Shown: positions 1-9,314, numbered from the stretch's first letter. The stretch: DNA of 64,000 nt from JAJXWB01 sp964634325 (GCA_964634325.1 CAZWJF010000003.1:124001-188000), one strand, 5' to 3'. Notes: a model not told the origin generated them from the letters alone. Translations and numbers: made by a program.

Positions 1-1031
1 GACGTTTCGGCGCTGGCGGTGGGGGCGCTGTCGGCCATCGCGCGTTCCGCTGCGATCTCCGCGTCGGCGGCCTTCTTCTTCTCGTCGAGCAGTTTTTGCA
101 TGGCCTTGGGATCGAACTTCGCGGCGGTCTTGTCGCCGCGCTTCGATGTCTGGCCCGGTTGCTGCGGGCGCGAGAGCTCTTCCGCCTTTTGCGGCGTAAC
201 GAGGATGTCGCCCTTGTGCGCAGACAGCAGCTTCTCAGCGTCGGCGAGCGCCTCGGACCAGCTCTGGTTGGGCTTCTTGCATGCGCATTGCGGAACGACC
301 GTCTTCTCGAATTTGAACGCGTTCTCCAGGCTCGTATAGGGCTCGCCGTCCATCGAGATCGCGGACTTCATGTCGCGAAGCGAGCGCGTGTACAGGCGGA
401 CTTCCGCATTGGGGCAAAGCGCCGAGCACAATTCCTGCAGTTCGCCGAGGTTCGCTTGTCGCGCCGAATAGCTGACAGGAAAGAAGCCTCCGTCGCAGGT
501 GCGTACGCAAACGGCTTCTGATCCGCCGCGCGGCGTGGCGTCCTGCGCTTGCTGATCGGCAGGCTGCTCGTCGGCCGGCGGATAAGTCCGATCCGGCGTT
601 CCAAACAGGCTCTCCAGAAAATTCGGGCCGCTTCGACCGGCCCTGCAATAGCGGTCGTACTGGTTCTGCAATTGCTGCTTGGCGCCGGAATCGCCGTAAG
701 CCGCGCGCTGAAGCTGCGCGTAATTGGCGCGCATGCGCTCGATGCGCGCGTTGATCGCGTCGCATTGCGACGGGCGATCGTCGAAGAACAGGAAATGCGC
801 GCGGTTGCAGCCGATCGACGCGGCGTAGGCGGCCGTCCGCGCGATCTCGGCCTGCTGCTTGGCGGCGGCCGCCTGCATCTGCGGCGAGCCGGAGTTGCGG
901 CTGAGCGTCGAAATCTGCAACGCGATCCGGTTGCAGTCGACGAACTGCGCCGCGGCCGGGCTCGACGCCAGTATCGCGCCGGCGAGAAGAAGAATGGAGC
1001 CGGCTGACCGCGGGCCGGCTTTCGGTAGCAT
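1..1031 (-). CDS. DUF2865 domain exported protein, C-terminus cut by window edge
   Basis: No stop codon is reached before base 1, so this is the N-terminal 343 residues of a longer protein. Translation from the ATG at 1031 gives a signal peptide (about residues 1-33: basic start, hydrophobic LLLAGAILA, then AAA), so the product is exported. The Cys-rich core CVRTCDGGFFPV at residues 175-186 is the hallmark of DUF2865, a family of unknown function common in Hyphomicrobiales. A further CAC motif follows near residue 255, and the visible C-terminal part is charged and Lys/Ala-rich (low complexity). It is divergent from the creA-like gene. Function unknown; family assignment rests on the Cys motif and is fairly secure. 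Confidence 0.85.
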   Translation of the reverse strand, partial: MLPKAGPRSAGSILLLAGAILASSPAAAQFVDCNRIALQISTLSRNSGSPQMQAAAAKQQAEIARTAAYAASIGCNRAHFLFFDDRPSQCDAINARIERMRANYAQLQRAAYGDSGAKQQLQNQYDRYCRAGRSGPNFLESLFGTPDRTYPPADEQPADQQAQDATPRGGSEAVCVRTCDGGFFPVSYSARQANLGELQELCSALCPNAEVRLYTRSLRDMKSAISMDGEPYTSLENAFKFEKTVVPQCACKKPNQSWSEALADAEKLLSAHKGDILVTPQKAEELSRPQQPGQTSKRGDKTAAKFDPKAMQKLLDEKKKAADAEIAAERAMADSAPTASAET

Positions 1032-1199
1032 CACTGACGCTCTCTCCGGCGCTGCGCCGGCGTTGGAAGAATCGTTTCTGGCCCGCGATTGTGGCGATGT
1101 CACGCCGCAATGCGCAACATTGCGGCAGCGCGCGCCGCCCCCCTTCCGCTCGGAGCCGTTCGCCTCCATATGTGCTGCGCTGCCGCAAGGGAGAGGTTC

Positions 1200-1727
1200 A
1201 TGTCGAAGCTGAAGACCGCTGGCGCCGTACTGGCTGCGGGTTTTGCGATCGGGCTGGGAGCGAGCGCCGCCCTGGCCCAGGATGGCCCGGACCTGATCTT
1301 CCGTAAGTCGACGACATTCAAGCTATTGACGCCGAACGACAAACTCGCGACCTACGCCGTGGACGACCCGGTCGTCGACGGCGTCGTCTGCCATTATACG
1401 GTGCCGGAGAAGGGCGGCGTGTCCGGCATGTTCGGCGTTGCCGAGCAGACCTCGGACGTCTCCATCGCCTGCCGGCAGTACGGCCCGATCAAGTTTAAGG
1501 AGAAATTCTCGCAGGGCGACGTGGTCTTCACCGAGCGGCGGTCGCTGATTTTCAAGCGCATGCAGATCGTCCGCGGCTGCGACGCGAAGCGCAACGTGCT
1601 GGTTTATATGGTGTATTCCGACAAGCTGATCGACGGTTCGCCGAAGAACTCGACATCGGCGGTCTCGATCCAGCCGTGGGGCGCGACCAACGAGGTCGCC
1701 CGCTGCTCGGAATTCGTGACCAATTGA
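1200..1727 (+). CDS. creA: CreA family protein
   Basis: This 175-residue protein has a clear Sec signal peptide (residues 1-25, ending ALAQD), so it is periplasmic. The body carries typical CreA features: DPVVDGVVCHYTVPEKGG, then SIACRQYGPI, then ERRSLIFKRMQIVRGCD. Several conserved Cys suggest disulfides. The ATG at 1200 is preferred over upstream in-frame starts because GGGAGAGG lies 4-11 bases before it and the signal peptide begins there. CreA is widespread in Proteobacteria; its biochemical role is not established. It stands alone, with a convergent small gene downstream. Confidence 0.9.
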   Translation: MSKLKTAGAVLAAGFAIGLGASAALAQDGPDLIFRKSTTFKLLTPNDKLATYAVDDPVVDGVVCHYTVPEKGGVSGMFGVAEQTSDVSIACRQYGPIKFKEKFSQGDVVFTERRSLIFKRMQIVRGCDAKRNVLVYMVYSDKLIDGSPKNSTSAVSIQPWGATNEVARCSEFVTN

Positions 1728-1748
1728 GGCGAGTTCGGAACCGGCGAC

Positions 1749-2102
1749 TTATTTGTCGCAGGTGACGATGATCGAATTCGGACGAACCTGCGTCGCGACG
1801 GTTTCGATTTTCGTGTCCGCGCCCTTCGCGGCCGTCGATCCGGTCACGTCGTCGGCGCGACCGAACGCCAGCGACTGGCCGTATCCGTGGGCTTCGCACC
1901 AGGCGTCCGCGACGACCCGACCGCAGGCCGAACCGTTGGTCAGGCATTCGGTGATGCCGTAGCCTTCCGTATCGCTGATGACGAAGGAATTGGTCGCCGC
2001 CTGAACCTGATGCCGGCCGGCGATCGCCAGAAGCGCCAGAGCGCCGATCAGCGGCAGGACGATGCGGGGAAGAACGCGGTGTTCGAACTCTACGAAGGTC
2101 AT
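1749..2102 (-). CDS. Small exported hypothetical protein
   Basis: The product is 117 residues long with a hydrophobic segment (about residues 13-28, VLPLIGALALLAIAG) that acts as a signal peptide or anchor. The rest is polar, with Cys in ITECLTNGSACGRVVADAWC and near the C-terminus (VTCDK), suggesting an oxidised extracytoplasmic domain. I do not recognise a named family, though small proteins of this look recur in Hyphomicrobiales. It converges on creA, 21 bases away. No clear ribosome binding site, so the exact start is uncertain. Confidence 0.7.
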   Translation of the reverse strand: MTFVEFEHRVLPRIVLPLIGALALLAIAGRHQVQAATNSFVISDTEGYGITECLTNGSACGRVVADAWCEAHGYGQSLAFGRADDVTGSTAAKGADTKIETVATQVRPNSIIVTCDK

Positions 2103-2357
2103 CAGACGGCTCGTGAGGAATGGTCCGTTTTGCAGCCCGATACTCGGTCGAAACGGTTTCCAAACATTTAAGAAGCGGACCTTGTGCGGGCTTGACGCAG
2201 GTCGAAAATTGGCATCATGGTCCGGCCATGACGTTCGCCGCCCGCATCCGCCGGAGCATTATTATCCGCTAGCCCACCCGCTGGCTGGATCCGTCATGTC
2301 CTCACGCGATTTGGATGGTCCGGCCGGCAGGCCCGAGGACCGATTCAAGGACCGCTC

Positions 2358-3959
2358 ATGTCGCGCCCGACGCTGAGGCTGTACAACACGTTGACCCGCT
2401 CGAAGGAGGAGTTCGTCCCCCTCGATGAAGCCAACGTGCGCATGTATGTCTGCGGCCCGACGGTCTACGACTACGCCCATATCGGCAACGCCCGGCCCGT
2501 CATCGTCTTCGACGTGCTGTTCCGCTTGCTGCGCCATCTCTATGGCGAGAAGCACGTCACCTACGTCCGCAACATCACGGACGTTGACGACAAGATCAAC
2601 GCGCGCGCCGCCGAGCGCGGCGTTTCCATCCGCGACCTGACGGAAGAGACGAACAGGATTTTTCAGGCCGACGTGAAGGCGCTCGGCTGTCTCGAGCCGA
2701 CTGTTCAGCCGCGCGCGACGGAACACATCGCCGAGATGATCCAGATCATCGAGCGGCTGATCGCGTCCGGCCACGCCTATGCGGCTGACGGCCACGTGCT
2801 GTTCTCCGTGCCGTCGATGCCGAATTATGGGAAATTGTCGCGTCGTCCGCTCGACGAAATGATCGCCGGCGCGCGCGTCGACGTCGCGCCCTACAAGCAG
2901 TCCGACACGGATTTCGTTCTGTGGAAGCCCTCGAGCGACAACGAACCCGGCTGGGAGTCGCCGTGGGGCAGGGGGCGGCCAGGTTGGCATCTCGAATGTT
3001 CGGCGATGAGCTGGAAGCATCTCGGCGAAGTGTTCGACATTCACGGCGGCGGAATCGATCTCGTCTTCCCCCATCACGAAAACGAAATCGCACAGACCTG
3101 CTGCGCCTTCGGCCACGACGTCATGGCGCGCTACTGGATGCACAACGGCTTTCTGCAGGTCGAAGGCGAGAAAATGTCGAAGAGCCTCGGCAATTTCGTG
3201 ACGATCAATGAGTTGCTGCGCGGCTGGAACGGGCAATCTTGGTCAGGAAGCGTCGTGCGCTGGAATATGCTCCAAACCCACTATCGCCAGCCGATCGATT
3301 GGACATATGACAATTTGTTGTCCGCCCGAAATGAGCTTTGGAAAATTTTCCTTTTCGCTCGTTCTTTGGATGAGGCAGCCGAAGACGACGGCGAGAGCTT
3401 CCTACACGAGGTTCGCGCGAACTTTCCTCCGTCAAACCAGATGCTGGAAGCGCTCTGCGACGATCTAAATTTTCCGGCGGCGATTGCGTGCATCAGAGAA
3501 ATGGCTGCGGGGCTTACAGCTGGCGACCCAGAACGCACAAAGCAGTGCGTCCGCGACTTGATGTTCTTAGGAGTGATTCAAGAAAGCACCCGCTATGTGT
3601 TTTCAACATCTTCTGTCGGTCGGAGTTGGCCCGCAAATCTAGTTCGTGAAATGGCCGCGATAGCTCTCGATTATCGGGTAGCGCGCTCGAACAACGACGA
3701 CGAATTTTGCGAAGCGCTCCGGATGGGAGCGCACGCACTTGGTGCCGCAATCGAAGATCGAGGCCCTCATTTTATCGGATTGAATCTCGCCGGCGATGAT
3801 CAATCGCCAACCGTCGAGTCGCTCATCGCCGCCCGCCTCGAAGCCCGCAAGGCCAAGAATTGGGCCGAGTCCGACCGTATCCGCGACGAGCTCCTCGCCA
3901 TGGGCGTCGCGCTCAAGGACAACAAGGACGGCACGACGACCTGGGAGGCGAAGCGGTGA
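2358..3959 (+). CDS. cysS: Cysteinyl-tRNA synthetase
   Basis: Class I aminoacyl-tRNA synthetase that charges tRNA-Cys in the cytoplasm. The HIGH motif is HIGN (41-44), within VCGPTVYDYA; the KMSKS motif is at 272-276. Zn-binding residues are visible as Cys32, the Cys of WHLECSAMSW and the HHENE histidines. At 533 residues it is longer than the usual 460-470. The 3' part from about base 3225 to 3810, after KMSKS, has clearly lower GC (about 42-60% per 60-base line by my count) and A/T-ending codons, then returns to host style for the last 50 codons (ESLIAARLEARKAKNW). The reading frame is intact. AAGGA precedes the ATG at 2358. Likely essential. Confidence 0.96.
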   Translation: MSRPTLRLYNTLTRSKEEFVPLDEANVRMYVCGPTVYDYAHIGNARPVIVFDVLFRLLRHLYGEKHVTYVRNITDVDDKINARAAERGVSIRDLTEETNRIFQADVKALGCLEPTVQPRATEHIAEMIQIIERLIASGHAYAADGHVLFSVPSMPNYGKLSRRPLDEMIAGARVDVAPYKQSDTDFVLWKPSSDNEPGWESPWGRGRPGWHLECSAMSWKHLGEVFDIHGGGIDLVFPHHENEIAQTCCAFGHDVMARYWMHNGFLQVEGEKMSKSLGNFVTINELLRGWNGQSWSGSVVRWNMLQTHYRQPIDWTYDNLLSARNELWKIFLFARSLDEAAEDDGESFLHEVRANFPPSNQMLEALCDDLNFPAAIACIREMAAGLTAGDPERTKQCVRDLMFLGVIQESTRYVFSTSSVGRSWPANLVREMAAIALDYRVARSNNDDEFCEALRMGAHALGAAIEDRGPHFIGLNLAGDDQSPTVESLIAARLEARKAKNWAESDRIRDELLAMGVALKDNKDGTTTWEAKR

Positions 3960-3977
3960 GCGCCTCTTTGTTCACCC

Positions 3978-4108
3978 GTCATGGCCGGGCTTGTCCCGGA
4001 CATCCACGCCGGGCCGCTTCAGATTGCTTGGGGCAAAGGGCAGCGTCCTTCCGGCCCGATGCGCTGCGCACGCTGGCGTGGAAGCCCGCGACGAGCGCGG
4101 GCATGACG
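3978..4108. repeat. REP-like intergenic palindromic element
   Basis: The non-coding stretch between cysS and the acetyltransferase holds two inverted units: one around 3978-4010 (GTCATGGCCGGGCTTGTCCC) and its partner around 4077-4108 (GAGCGCGGGCATGACG, preceded by GCGTGGAAGCCC). Elements with this GTCATGGCCGGGCTTGTCCC core are familiar as dispersed intergenic repeats in Bradyrhizobium-related genomes. The outer ends (GTCATG and CATGAC) are complementary, so transcripts could fold into a long hairpin. It may act as a transcription or mRNA end element for cysS; that is inference. Confidence 0.65.
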
Positions 4109-4128
4109 TTGCTGGTAGGACGCGCCCC

Positions 4129-4623
4129 GTGACCATCTCCCTGCGCCCCTTCCTCCCCTCCGACGCGCCGGCGCTGGCGCGGCTGTTTCGCGCGAGCGTC
4201 GAAGTGCTCGCGGAGGAGGAATATTCGGACGACCAGCGCGCGGCCTGGGCCGCCGCCTCCGACGATCTCGCGGGCTTCGCGCAGCGGCTGGCGAGCGCGC
4301 TGACGCTGGTCGCGCTGCGCGACCACGAACTCGCAGGGTTCGCGTCATTCGCGAACGGCTCGCTCGATCTTCTCTACGTCGCGCCCGAACATGCGCGCGC
4401 GGGCGTCGCGACTGCGCTGGTCGACGCGGTCGAGAAACTGGCCGCCGCGCGCGGCCTGAAAGAAGTCGAGACCGACGCCAGCGATGTCGCCCAGCCCTTC
4501 TTTGCGGGACGCGGCTACGTCGCCGTCCAGCGCAACACCGTCTCGCTCAACGGCGAATGGTTCGCCAACACCACGATGAAGAAACAACTGGCGCCCGGCG
4601 CCGCGCAAGGAAAGCCGAACTGA
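4129..4623 (+). CDS. GNAT family N-acetyltransferase
   Basis: The 164-residue product has the GNAT fold pattern: LRPFLPSDAPALARLFRAS at the N-terminus, beta-strand SLDLLYVAPEHARAGVATAL as motif A with the acetyl-CoA binding R/G-x-G region, and PFFAGRGYVAV as motif B. The substrate cannot be told. GTG at 4129 is chosen because GGTAGGA lies 9 bases upstream and the repeat element precedes it; a longer reading would translate the repeat. The stop TGA overlaps the ATG of citramalate synthase by one base, so the two are translationally coupled. No link to isoleucine synthesis is established. Confidence 0.85.
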   Translation: MTISLRPFLPSDAPALARLFRASVEVLAEEEYSDDQRAAWAAASDDLAGFAQRLASALTLVALRDHELAGFASFANGSLDLLYVAPEHARAGVATALVDAVEKLAAARGLKEVETDASDVAQPFFAGRGYVAVQRNTVSLNGEWFANTTMKKQLAPGAAQGKPN

Positions 4624-6215
4624 TGGCCCGCGAACGACTGACCCTGTTCGATACGACGTTGCGCGACGGCGCGCAGACGACCGGCGTCGATTTCTCGATC
4701 GAGGACAAGCGCGCGATCGCCAGGATGCTCGACGATCTCGGCATCGACTACATCGAAGGCGGCTATCCCGGCGCCAATCCGCTGGACACGGAGTTCTTTT
4801 CCAAGCGCCCGAACGTCAAGGCGAAATTCGCGGCTTTCGGCATGACCAAGCGCGCCGGGCGCTCCGCCGCCAACGATCCGGGCGTCGCCGGCTTGATCGC
4901 GGCCGACGCCGACACCATCACCTATGTCGCCAAGAGCTGGGACTACCAGGTGCGCGTCGCGCTGGAATGCTCGCTGGAGGACAATCTCGAGGGCATCAGC
5001 GATTCCGTCGCCTATGCGCGTCAGAAGAACCGCGAGGCCATCGTCGATTGCGAACATTTCTTCGACGGCTACAAGGCGAATCCGGATTACGCCGTCGCTT
5101 GCGCGAAAGCCGCCTTCGACAACGGCGCGCGCTGGGTGGTGCTGTGCGACACCAACGGCGGCACGCTGCCCCACGAGATCGAAGAGATCGTCCGCGAAGT
5201 GACCAAGCACATTCCCGGCGATCACGTCGGCATCCACGCGCATAACGACACGGAGAACGCGGTCGCCAATTCGCTGGCTGCGGTGCGCGCCGGCGCGCGG
5301 CAGATTCAGGGCACGCTCAACGGGCTCGGCGAGCGCTGCGGCAACGCCAACCTGACCTCGATCATTCCGACGCTTCTTCTGAAGCCGGAGTTCGCGGACA
5401 GGTTCGAGATCGGCGTCACGCGCGAAAAACTCGCGCATCTCACCAAGACGAGCCACGCCTTCGACGAGCTGCTCAACCGCGCGCCGAACCGCCACGCCCC
5501 TTACGTCGGCGCAAGCGCCTTCGCTACGAAAGCGGGCATTCACGCCTCCGCGGTGCTGAAGGACCCGCGCACCTATGAGCACGTCGAGCCGGATTCCGTC
5601 GGCAATGTGCGCAAGGTTCTCGTGTCTGATCAGGCTGGCAAGTCGAACATCCTCTCCGAACTCGAACGCCTCGGCGTCTCGCTCGACAAGAACGACTCGC
5701 GGCTGACGCGCCTTCTCGACGAGGTCAAGGACAAGGAGGCGCAGGGTTACGCCTACGAAGGCGCCGACGCGTCCTTCCTGCTGCTCGCCAAGCGCGTGCT
5801 CGGTCAACTGCCGGATTACTTCGACGTCGAGCGCTATAGCGTGAACGTCGAGCGTCGCTTCAACGCGAAGGGCGACATGGTCACGGCGTCGGAGGCCATC
5901 GTCAAAGTGCGCGTCGACGGCGAATTGCTGATTTCGGCAGCCGAGGGCAACGGCCCCGTCAACGCGCTCGATCTCGCGTTGCGCAAGGATCTCGGGCGCT
6001 TCCAGAAGTTCATTCAGGAGGTCGAACTCGTCGATTATCGCGTGCGCGTCTTCCAGGGCGGCACGGACGCAGTCACGCGCGTGCTGATCGAATGCGGCGA
6101 CGAGAACGGCGAGCGCTGGTCGACCGTCGGCGTGTCGGCCAACGTCATAGACGCCTCGTTCCAGGCGCTGGTGGATTCGATCAACTACAAGCTGCTGATG
6201 TCGGGCGCCGTCTGA
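4623..6215 (+). CDS. cimA: Citramalate synthase
   Basis: Predicted to condense pyruvate and acetyl-CoA to (R)-citramalate, the first step of the threonine-independent route to 2-oxobutyrate and isoleucine. The 530-residue protein has the HMGL-like TIM barrel with FDTTLRDGAQ (9-18), the metal-binding HAHND motif and the NGLGERCGNANL loop, followed by a C-terminal LeuA-type allosteric domain (about 400-525, with RVFQGGTDAVTRVLIE). Length and the TTGVDFS start match CimA rather than 2-isopropylmalate synthase. The ATG at 4623 overlaps the upstream stop. 2-isopropylmalate or homocitrate synthase is a less likely alternative. Confidence 0.9.
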   Translation: MARERLTLFDTTLRDGAQTTGVDFSIEDKRAIARMLDDLGIDYIEGGYPGANPLDTEFFSKRPNVKAKFAAFGMTKRAGRSAANDPGVAGLIAADADTITYVAKSWDYQVRVALECSLEDNLEGISDSVAYARQKNREAIVDCEHFFDGYKANPDYAVACAKAAFDNGARWVVLCDTNGGTLPHEIEEIVREVTKHIPGDHVGIHAHNDTENAVANSLAAVRAGARQIQGTLNGLGERCGNANLTSIIPTLLLKPEFADRFEIGVTREKLAHLTKTSHAFDELLNRAPNRHAPYVGASAFATKAGIHASAVLKDPRTYEHVEPDSVGNVRKVLVSDQAGKSNILSELERLGVSLDKNDSRLTRLLDEVKDKEAQGYAYEGADASFLLLAKRVLGQLPDYFDVERYSVNVERRFNAKGDMVTASEAIVKVRVDGELLISAAEGNGPVNALDLALRKDLGRFQKFIQEVELVDYRVRVFQGGTDAVTRVLIECGDENGERWSTVGVSANVIDASFQALVDSINYKLLMSGAV

Positions 6216-6221
6216 GGCGCG

Positions 6222-6815
6222 CTACAAACGCGGGTCGATCGTCTCGACCCGTCCGCCGCGCCTGTCCTGCATGGCGGCGGCGCTGTCGATCATCGGCAGC
6301 ACGTCGGCGACGCGCTCGGCGACGAGATAGCGCAGCTCGTATTCCTGCCGGATGAACCCGCTGTTGCGCATATGCGCGAACAACGACAGCAGCGGTCGCC
6401 AGAAGCCGCCGATGTCGATGATCACGACCGGTTTGGTATGCCGCCCGAGCTGAACCCAGGTCAATTGCTCGACCAGTTCCTCCAGCGTGCCGACGCCGCC
6501 CGGCAGCGCGACGAAGGCGTCCGCGCGCTCGAACATCACGCGCTTGCGCGTATGCATGTCGGGCACGACGATCAACTCCTGGGCGGCGTGGAGCATGTTC
6601 TCGCGCTTGCGCAGGAAGTCCGGGATCACGCCGATTACGCGGCCGCCGGAGGCCAGCGTCGCACGCGCGACTTTGCCCATCAGGCCGTTGTCGCCGCCGC
6701 CGTACACGAGCTTGCGCCCCGATGCGCCGATCTGGCGGCCGAGCTCTTCAGCCGCCTCCACGAAACGTGAATCGGTACCGTTGGACGAGCCGCAATAAAC
6801 GCAGATGTTTTGCAA
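6222..6815 (-). CDS. LOG family protein (putative cytokinin riboside 5'-monophosphate phosphoribohydrolase)
   Basis: This 197-residue Rossmann-fold protein has the LOG signature PGGVGTLEE (105-113) and the GGGDNGLMG nucleotide loop (39-47). Family members cleave ribose 5-phosphate from (modified) AMP; many bacterial ones are general nucleotide hydrolases. The start is a TTG at 6815; no upstream in-frame ATG exists and GGAG lies about 8 bases before it, beginning MQNICVYCGSS, which matches the family N-terminus. It is convergent with cimA, 6 bases apart. A second, larger LOG-family gene lies at 20826. Confidence 0.9.
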   Translation of the reverse strand: MQNICVYCGSSNGTDSRFVEAAEELGRQIGASGRKLVYGGGDNGLMGKVARATLASGGRVIGVIPDFLRKRENMLHAAQELIVVPDMHTRKRVMFERADAFVALPGGVGTLEELVEQLTWVQLGRHTKPVVIIDIGGFWRPLLSLFAHMRNSGFIRQEYELRYLVAERVADVLPMIDSAAAMQDRRGGRVETIDPRL

Positions 6816-6886
6816 AGCCGCCGCTCCGTCGCGCGATTCGCCGATCGCGCGATCTTAGTAGTGCAAATCCGGCGCCGGCGCGAAGC

Positions 6887-7258
6887 CTAATGGACGCGCG
6901 TCCAGTTCTCGCCCTTGCAGATCGCGCCGCCGAGCACGCAACCGTCCAGCGTCACGGAATTCGGGCTGCTGAGGGTGATCTTGCCCATGTAGGTCTCGCC
7001 ATCCTCGAGATTCTTGACGCGGCCTTCCCACACGTTCGGTCCCGTCTTGGAAGCGCCGGAAAAGACCATCGCGCCGACGTATTTCTTGTCGGCGGGATCG
7101 ACGACGCCTTTGACCTTCACGCACAGGCCGGCGCCGCAGCGGAAAAACGAAAATGTCGTGCCGTCCTGCGGCCGACGCCATATGCCAAAGGGCTCGGCGG
7201 CCTGCGCGGCGGGGACGCTCGCCAGGATAGCCAAAGCGACGAGTCGCGCTCTGATCAT
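6887..7258 (-). CDS. DUF2147 domain exported protein
   Basis: The 123-residue product has a signal peptide (1-20, ending AQAAEP) and a DUF2147 body: GIWRRPQDGTT at the start of the mature chain, WEGRVKNLEDGETYMGKITL in the middle and LDGCVLGGAICKGENWTRV at the end. Members are small extracytoplasmic beta-rich proteins of unknown function. Cysteines in FRCGAGLCV and GCVLGGAIC suggest two disulfides. AAGGATG precedes the ATG. It stands alone, divergent from the ABC exporter gene. Confidence 0.88.
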   Translation of the reverse strand: MIRARLVALAILASVPAAQAAEPFGIWRRPQDGTTFSFFRCGAGLCVKVKGVVDPADKKYVGAMVFSGASKTGPNVWEGRVKNLEDGETYMGKITLSSPNSVTLDGCVLGGAICKGENWTRVH

Positions 7259-7421
7259 GGTTCATCCTTGAAAATGGGAGGCTGCGCGCCTTCTGGACGA
7301 AGCGGTCTCTCCGGTCAATTGCGGCGACCGTGCGGAACCTGCAATCCAGACTGTTTCCGGGCGCCTGTGTCATTTGCGCCCGCGACACATTATATGTGGC
7401 GGAAATTCCTCAGGTTCGACA

Positions 7422-9314
7422 ATGAGACACCTTTCGCCGGGCGCCTCCGCCGCCCCGCCTGCATCCGACGCGACGCTGCTTTCCACCGGCCGCCGCCTGT
7501 GGCCGTACATCTGGCCGCGCGAGCGCTTCGATCTGAAGTTGCAGATTTTTCTGGCGTTTGCAGCGCTGGTCCTCGCCAAATTGGTGACGATCGCCGTGCC
7601 CTATTCGTTCAAATGGGCGACGGACGCGCTGCCGCGCGATTCGGGCGCGCCGGCGGACCTGCCGGCGATCCTGGCGGGGCCTGTCGCGCTGACGATCCTC
7701 TACGCCTTTCTGCGCATCGCCATGGCCGGCTTCACGCAGGGGCGCGACGCCCTGTTCGCCGCGGTGGCGATGCACGCGGTGCGGCGGCTCGCCAACGACG
7801 TCTTCGTGCATATGCACGACCTGTCTCTGCGCTACCATCTCGAGCGCAAGACGGGAGCGCTGACCCGCGTTCTCGAGCGCGGTCGCAACGCCATCGAGAC
7901 GATGGTGCGCATGATCACGCTGACCGGCCTTCCGACGCTGCTGGAATTCGCGCTGATCCTCGGCGTTTTCTTCGTCGGCTACGATTGGCGCTACGCGGTA
8001 GCGACCGTGTTGATGATCGTCGCCTACATGGCGTTCACAACTGTCGCGACCAACTGGCGCATCGGCATCCGCCGGTCGATGAACGAAAGCGACAACGACG
8101 CCAATACGAAGGCGATCGACAGCCTGCTCAATTACGAGACGGTGAAATATTTCAACGCCGAGGCCCGTGAGGCGGAACGCTACGACAAGTCCATGGCGCG
8201 CTACGAGCGCAACAGCGTGGCGAGCTATACGTCTCTGGCGGTCTTGAACTTCGGTCAGGCGGCGATTTTCACGCTGGGCCTCGCCGCCGTCATGATCATG
8301 AGCGTGTCGGGCATTCGCGAGGGGCGCAACACGATCGGCGACTTCGTGCTGATCAACGCCATGATGCTCCAGCTTTATCAGCCGTTGAACTTTATGGGCA
8401 TGTTCTATCGCGAGGTGCGGCAGGCCGTCATCGACATCGAGGCCATGTTCGCCATCCTCCACCAGAAGGCCGAGATCGTCGACAGGCCGGGCGCGCGGCC
8501 GCTGCTGGTCAAAGAAGGCGTCGTGCGCTTCGAGAATGTGTTCTTCCACTACGACCCGCAGCGCGAGATTCTCAAGGGCGTCGACTTCGAAGTCCCGGCC
8601 GGCAAAACGGTCGCGATCGTCGGGCCGTCCGGCGCCGGCAAGTCGACGCTGTCGCGGCTGATCTTCCGGTTTTACGAGCCGCAGCGCGGCCGCATCACCA
8701 TCGACGGTCAGGACATATCCGAGGTCACGCAGGCGTCGTTGCGGCAGGCGATCGGCATCGTTCCGCAGGACACGGTGCTGTTCAACGATTCGATCGGCTA
8801 CAACATTCGATACGGCCGCTGGGATGCGAGCATGGAGGAAATCCGCGACGCGGCCGCCATGGCGCAGATCGATGGGTTCATCGGCCTCGTGCCCGGGGGT
8901 TACGACGCGCAAGTCGGCGAACGCGGCCTGAAATTATCGGGCGGCGAGAAGCAGCGCGTCGCGTTGGCCCGCACCATCCTCAAGGCGCCGCCGATCCTCG
9001 TGCTCGACGAGGCGACCTCGGCGCTGGATTCATTTACGGAGCGCGAGATTCAGGACGCTTTGGAGCGGGTCTCGCGTGGACGAACCTCGCTCGTCATCGC
9101 GCATCGGCTGTCCACAGTCGTCAACGCCGACGAGATCATCGTGCTCGACCAGGGGCGCATCGTCGAGCGCGGCCGGCACGAGGAATTGCTCGAACAGGGC
9201 GGCGTCTACGCCGGCATGTGGAACCGCCAGCGCGAAGTTCACGACGCCGAGGAGCGTTTGCGCCGGGCCGCCGAGGAAGAAGGCAGGAGCGTGCGGGTGA
9301 ATATCGAGGCTTGA
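7422..9314 (+). CDS. Atm1-type ABC exporter (fused permease and ATPase)
   Basis: A half-transporter of 630 residues: an N-terminal six-helix exporter domain (about 30-345) and a C-terminal ATPase. Walker A is GPSGAGKST (401-409), the signature LSGGEKQR is near 506 and Walker B ILVLDEATSALD near 526. The membrane-domain stretch NTKAIDSLLNYETVKYFNAE is characteristic of the Atm1/HMT1 branch, which exports glutathione- or persulfide-linked compounds and helps with Fe-S biogenesis or heavy-metal tolerance. It probably works as a homodimer in the inner membrane. ATG at 7422 is preferred to an in-frame TTG at 7374. Confidence 0.93.
   Translation: MRHLSPGASAAPPASDATLLSTGRRLWPYIWPRERFDLKLQIFLAFAALVLAKLVTIAVPYSFKWATDALPRDSGAPADLPAILAGPVALTILYAFLRIAMAGFTQGRDALFAAVAMHAVRRLANDVFVHMHDLSLRYHLERKTGALTRVLERGRNAIETMVRMITLTGLPTLLEFALILGVFFVGYDWRYAVATVLMIVAYMAFTTVATNWRIGIRRSMNESDNDANTKAIDSLLNYETVKYFNAEAREAERYDKSMARYERNSVASYTSLAVLNFGQAAIFTLGLAAVMIMSVSGIREGRNTIGDFVLINAMMLQLYQPLNFMGMFYREVRQAVIDIEAMFAILHQKAEIVDRPGARPLLVKEGVVRFENVFFHYDPQREILKGVDFEVPAGKTVAIVGPSGAGKSTLSRLIFRFYEPQRGRITIDGQDISEVTQASLRQAIGIVPQDTVLFNDSIGYNIRYGRWDASMEEIRDAAAMAQIDGFIGLVPGGYDAQVGERGLKLSGGEKQRVALARTILKAPPILVLDEATSALDSFTEREIQDALERVSRGRTSLVIAHRLSTVVNADEIIVLDQGRIVERGRHEELLEQGGVYAGMWNRQREVHDAEERLRRAAEEEGRSVRVNIEA

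Noticed and set aside
235..1188. 317-codon minus-strand frame at the left end
   Set aside because: Arg-rich shadow; the neighbouring frame encodes the DUF2865 protein with signal peptide and Cys motif.
3796..4128. N-terminal extension of the acetyltransferase
   Set aside because: It translates the REP-like repeat and the end of cysS; GTG 4129 has a ribosome binding site.
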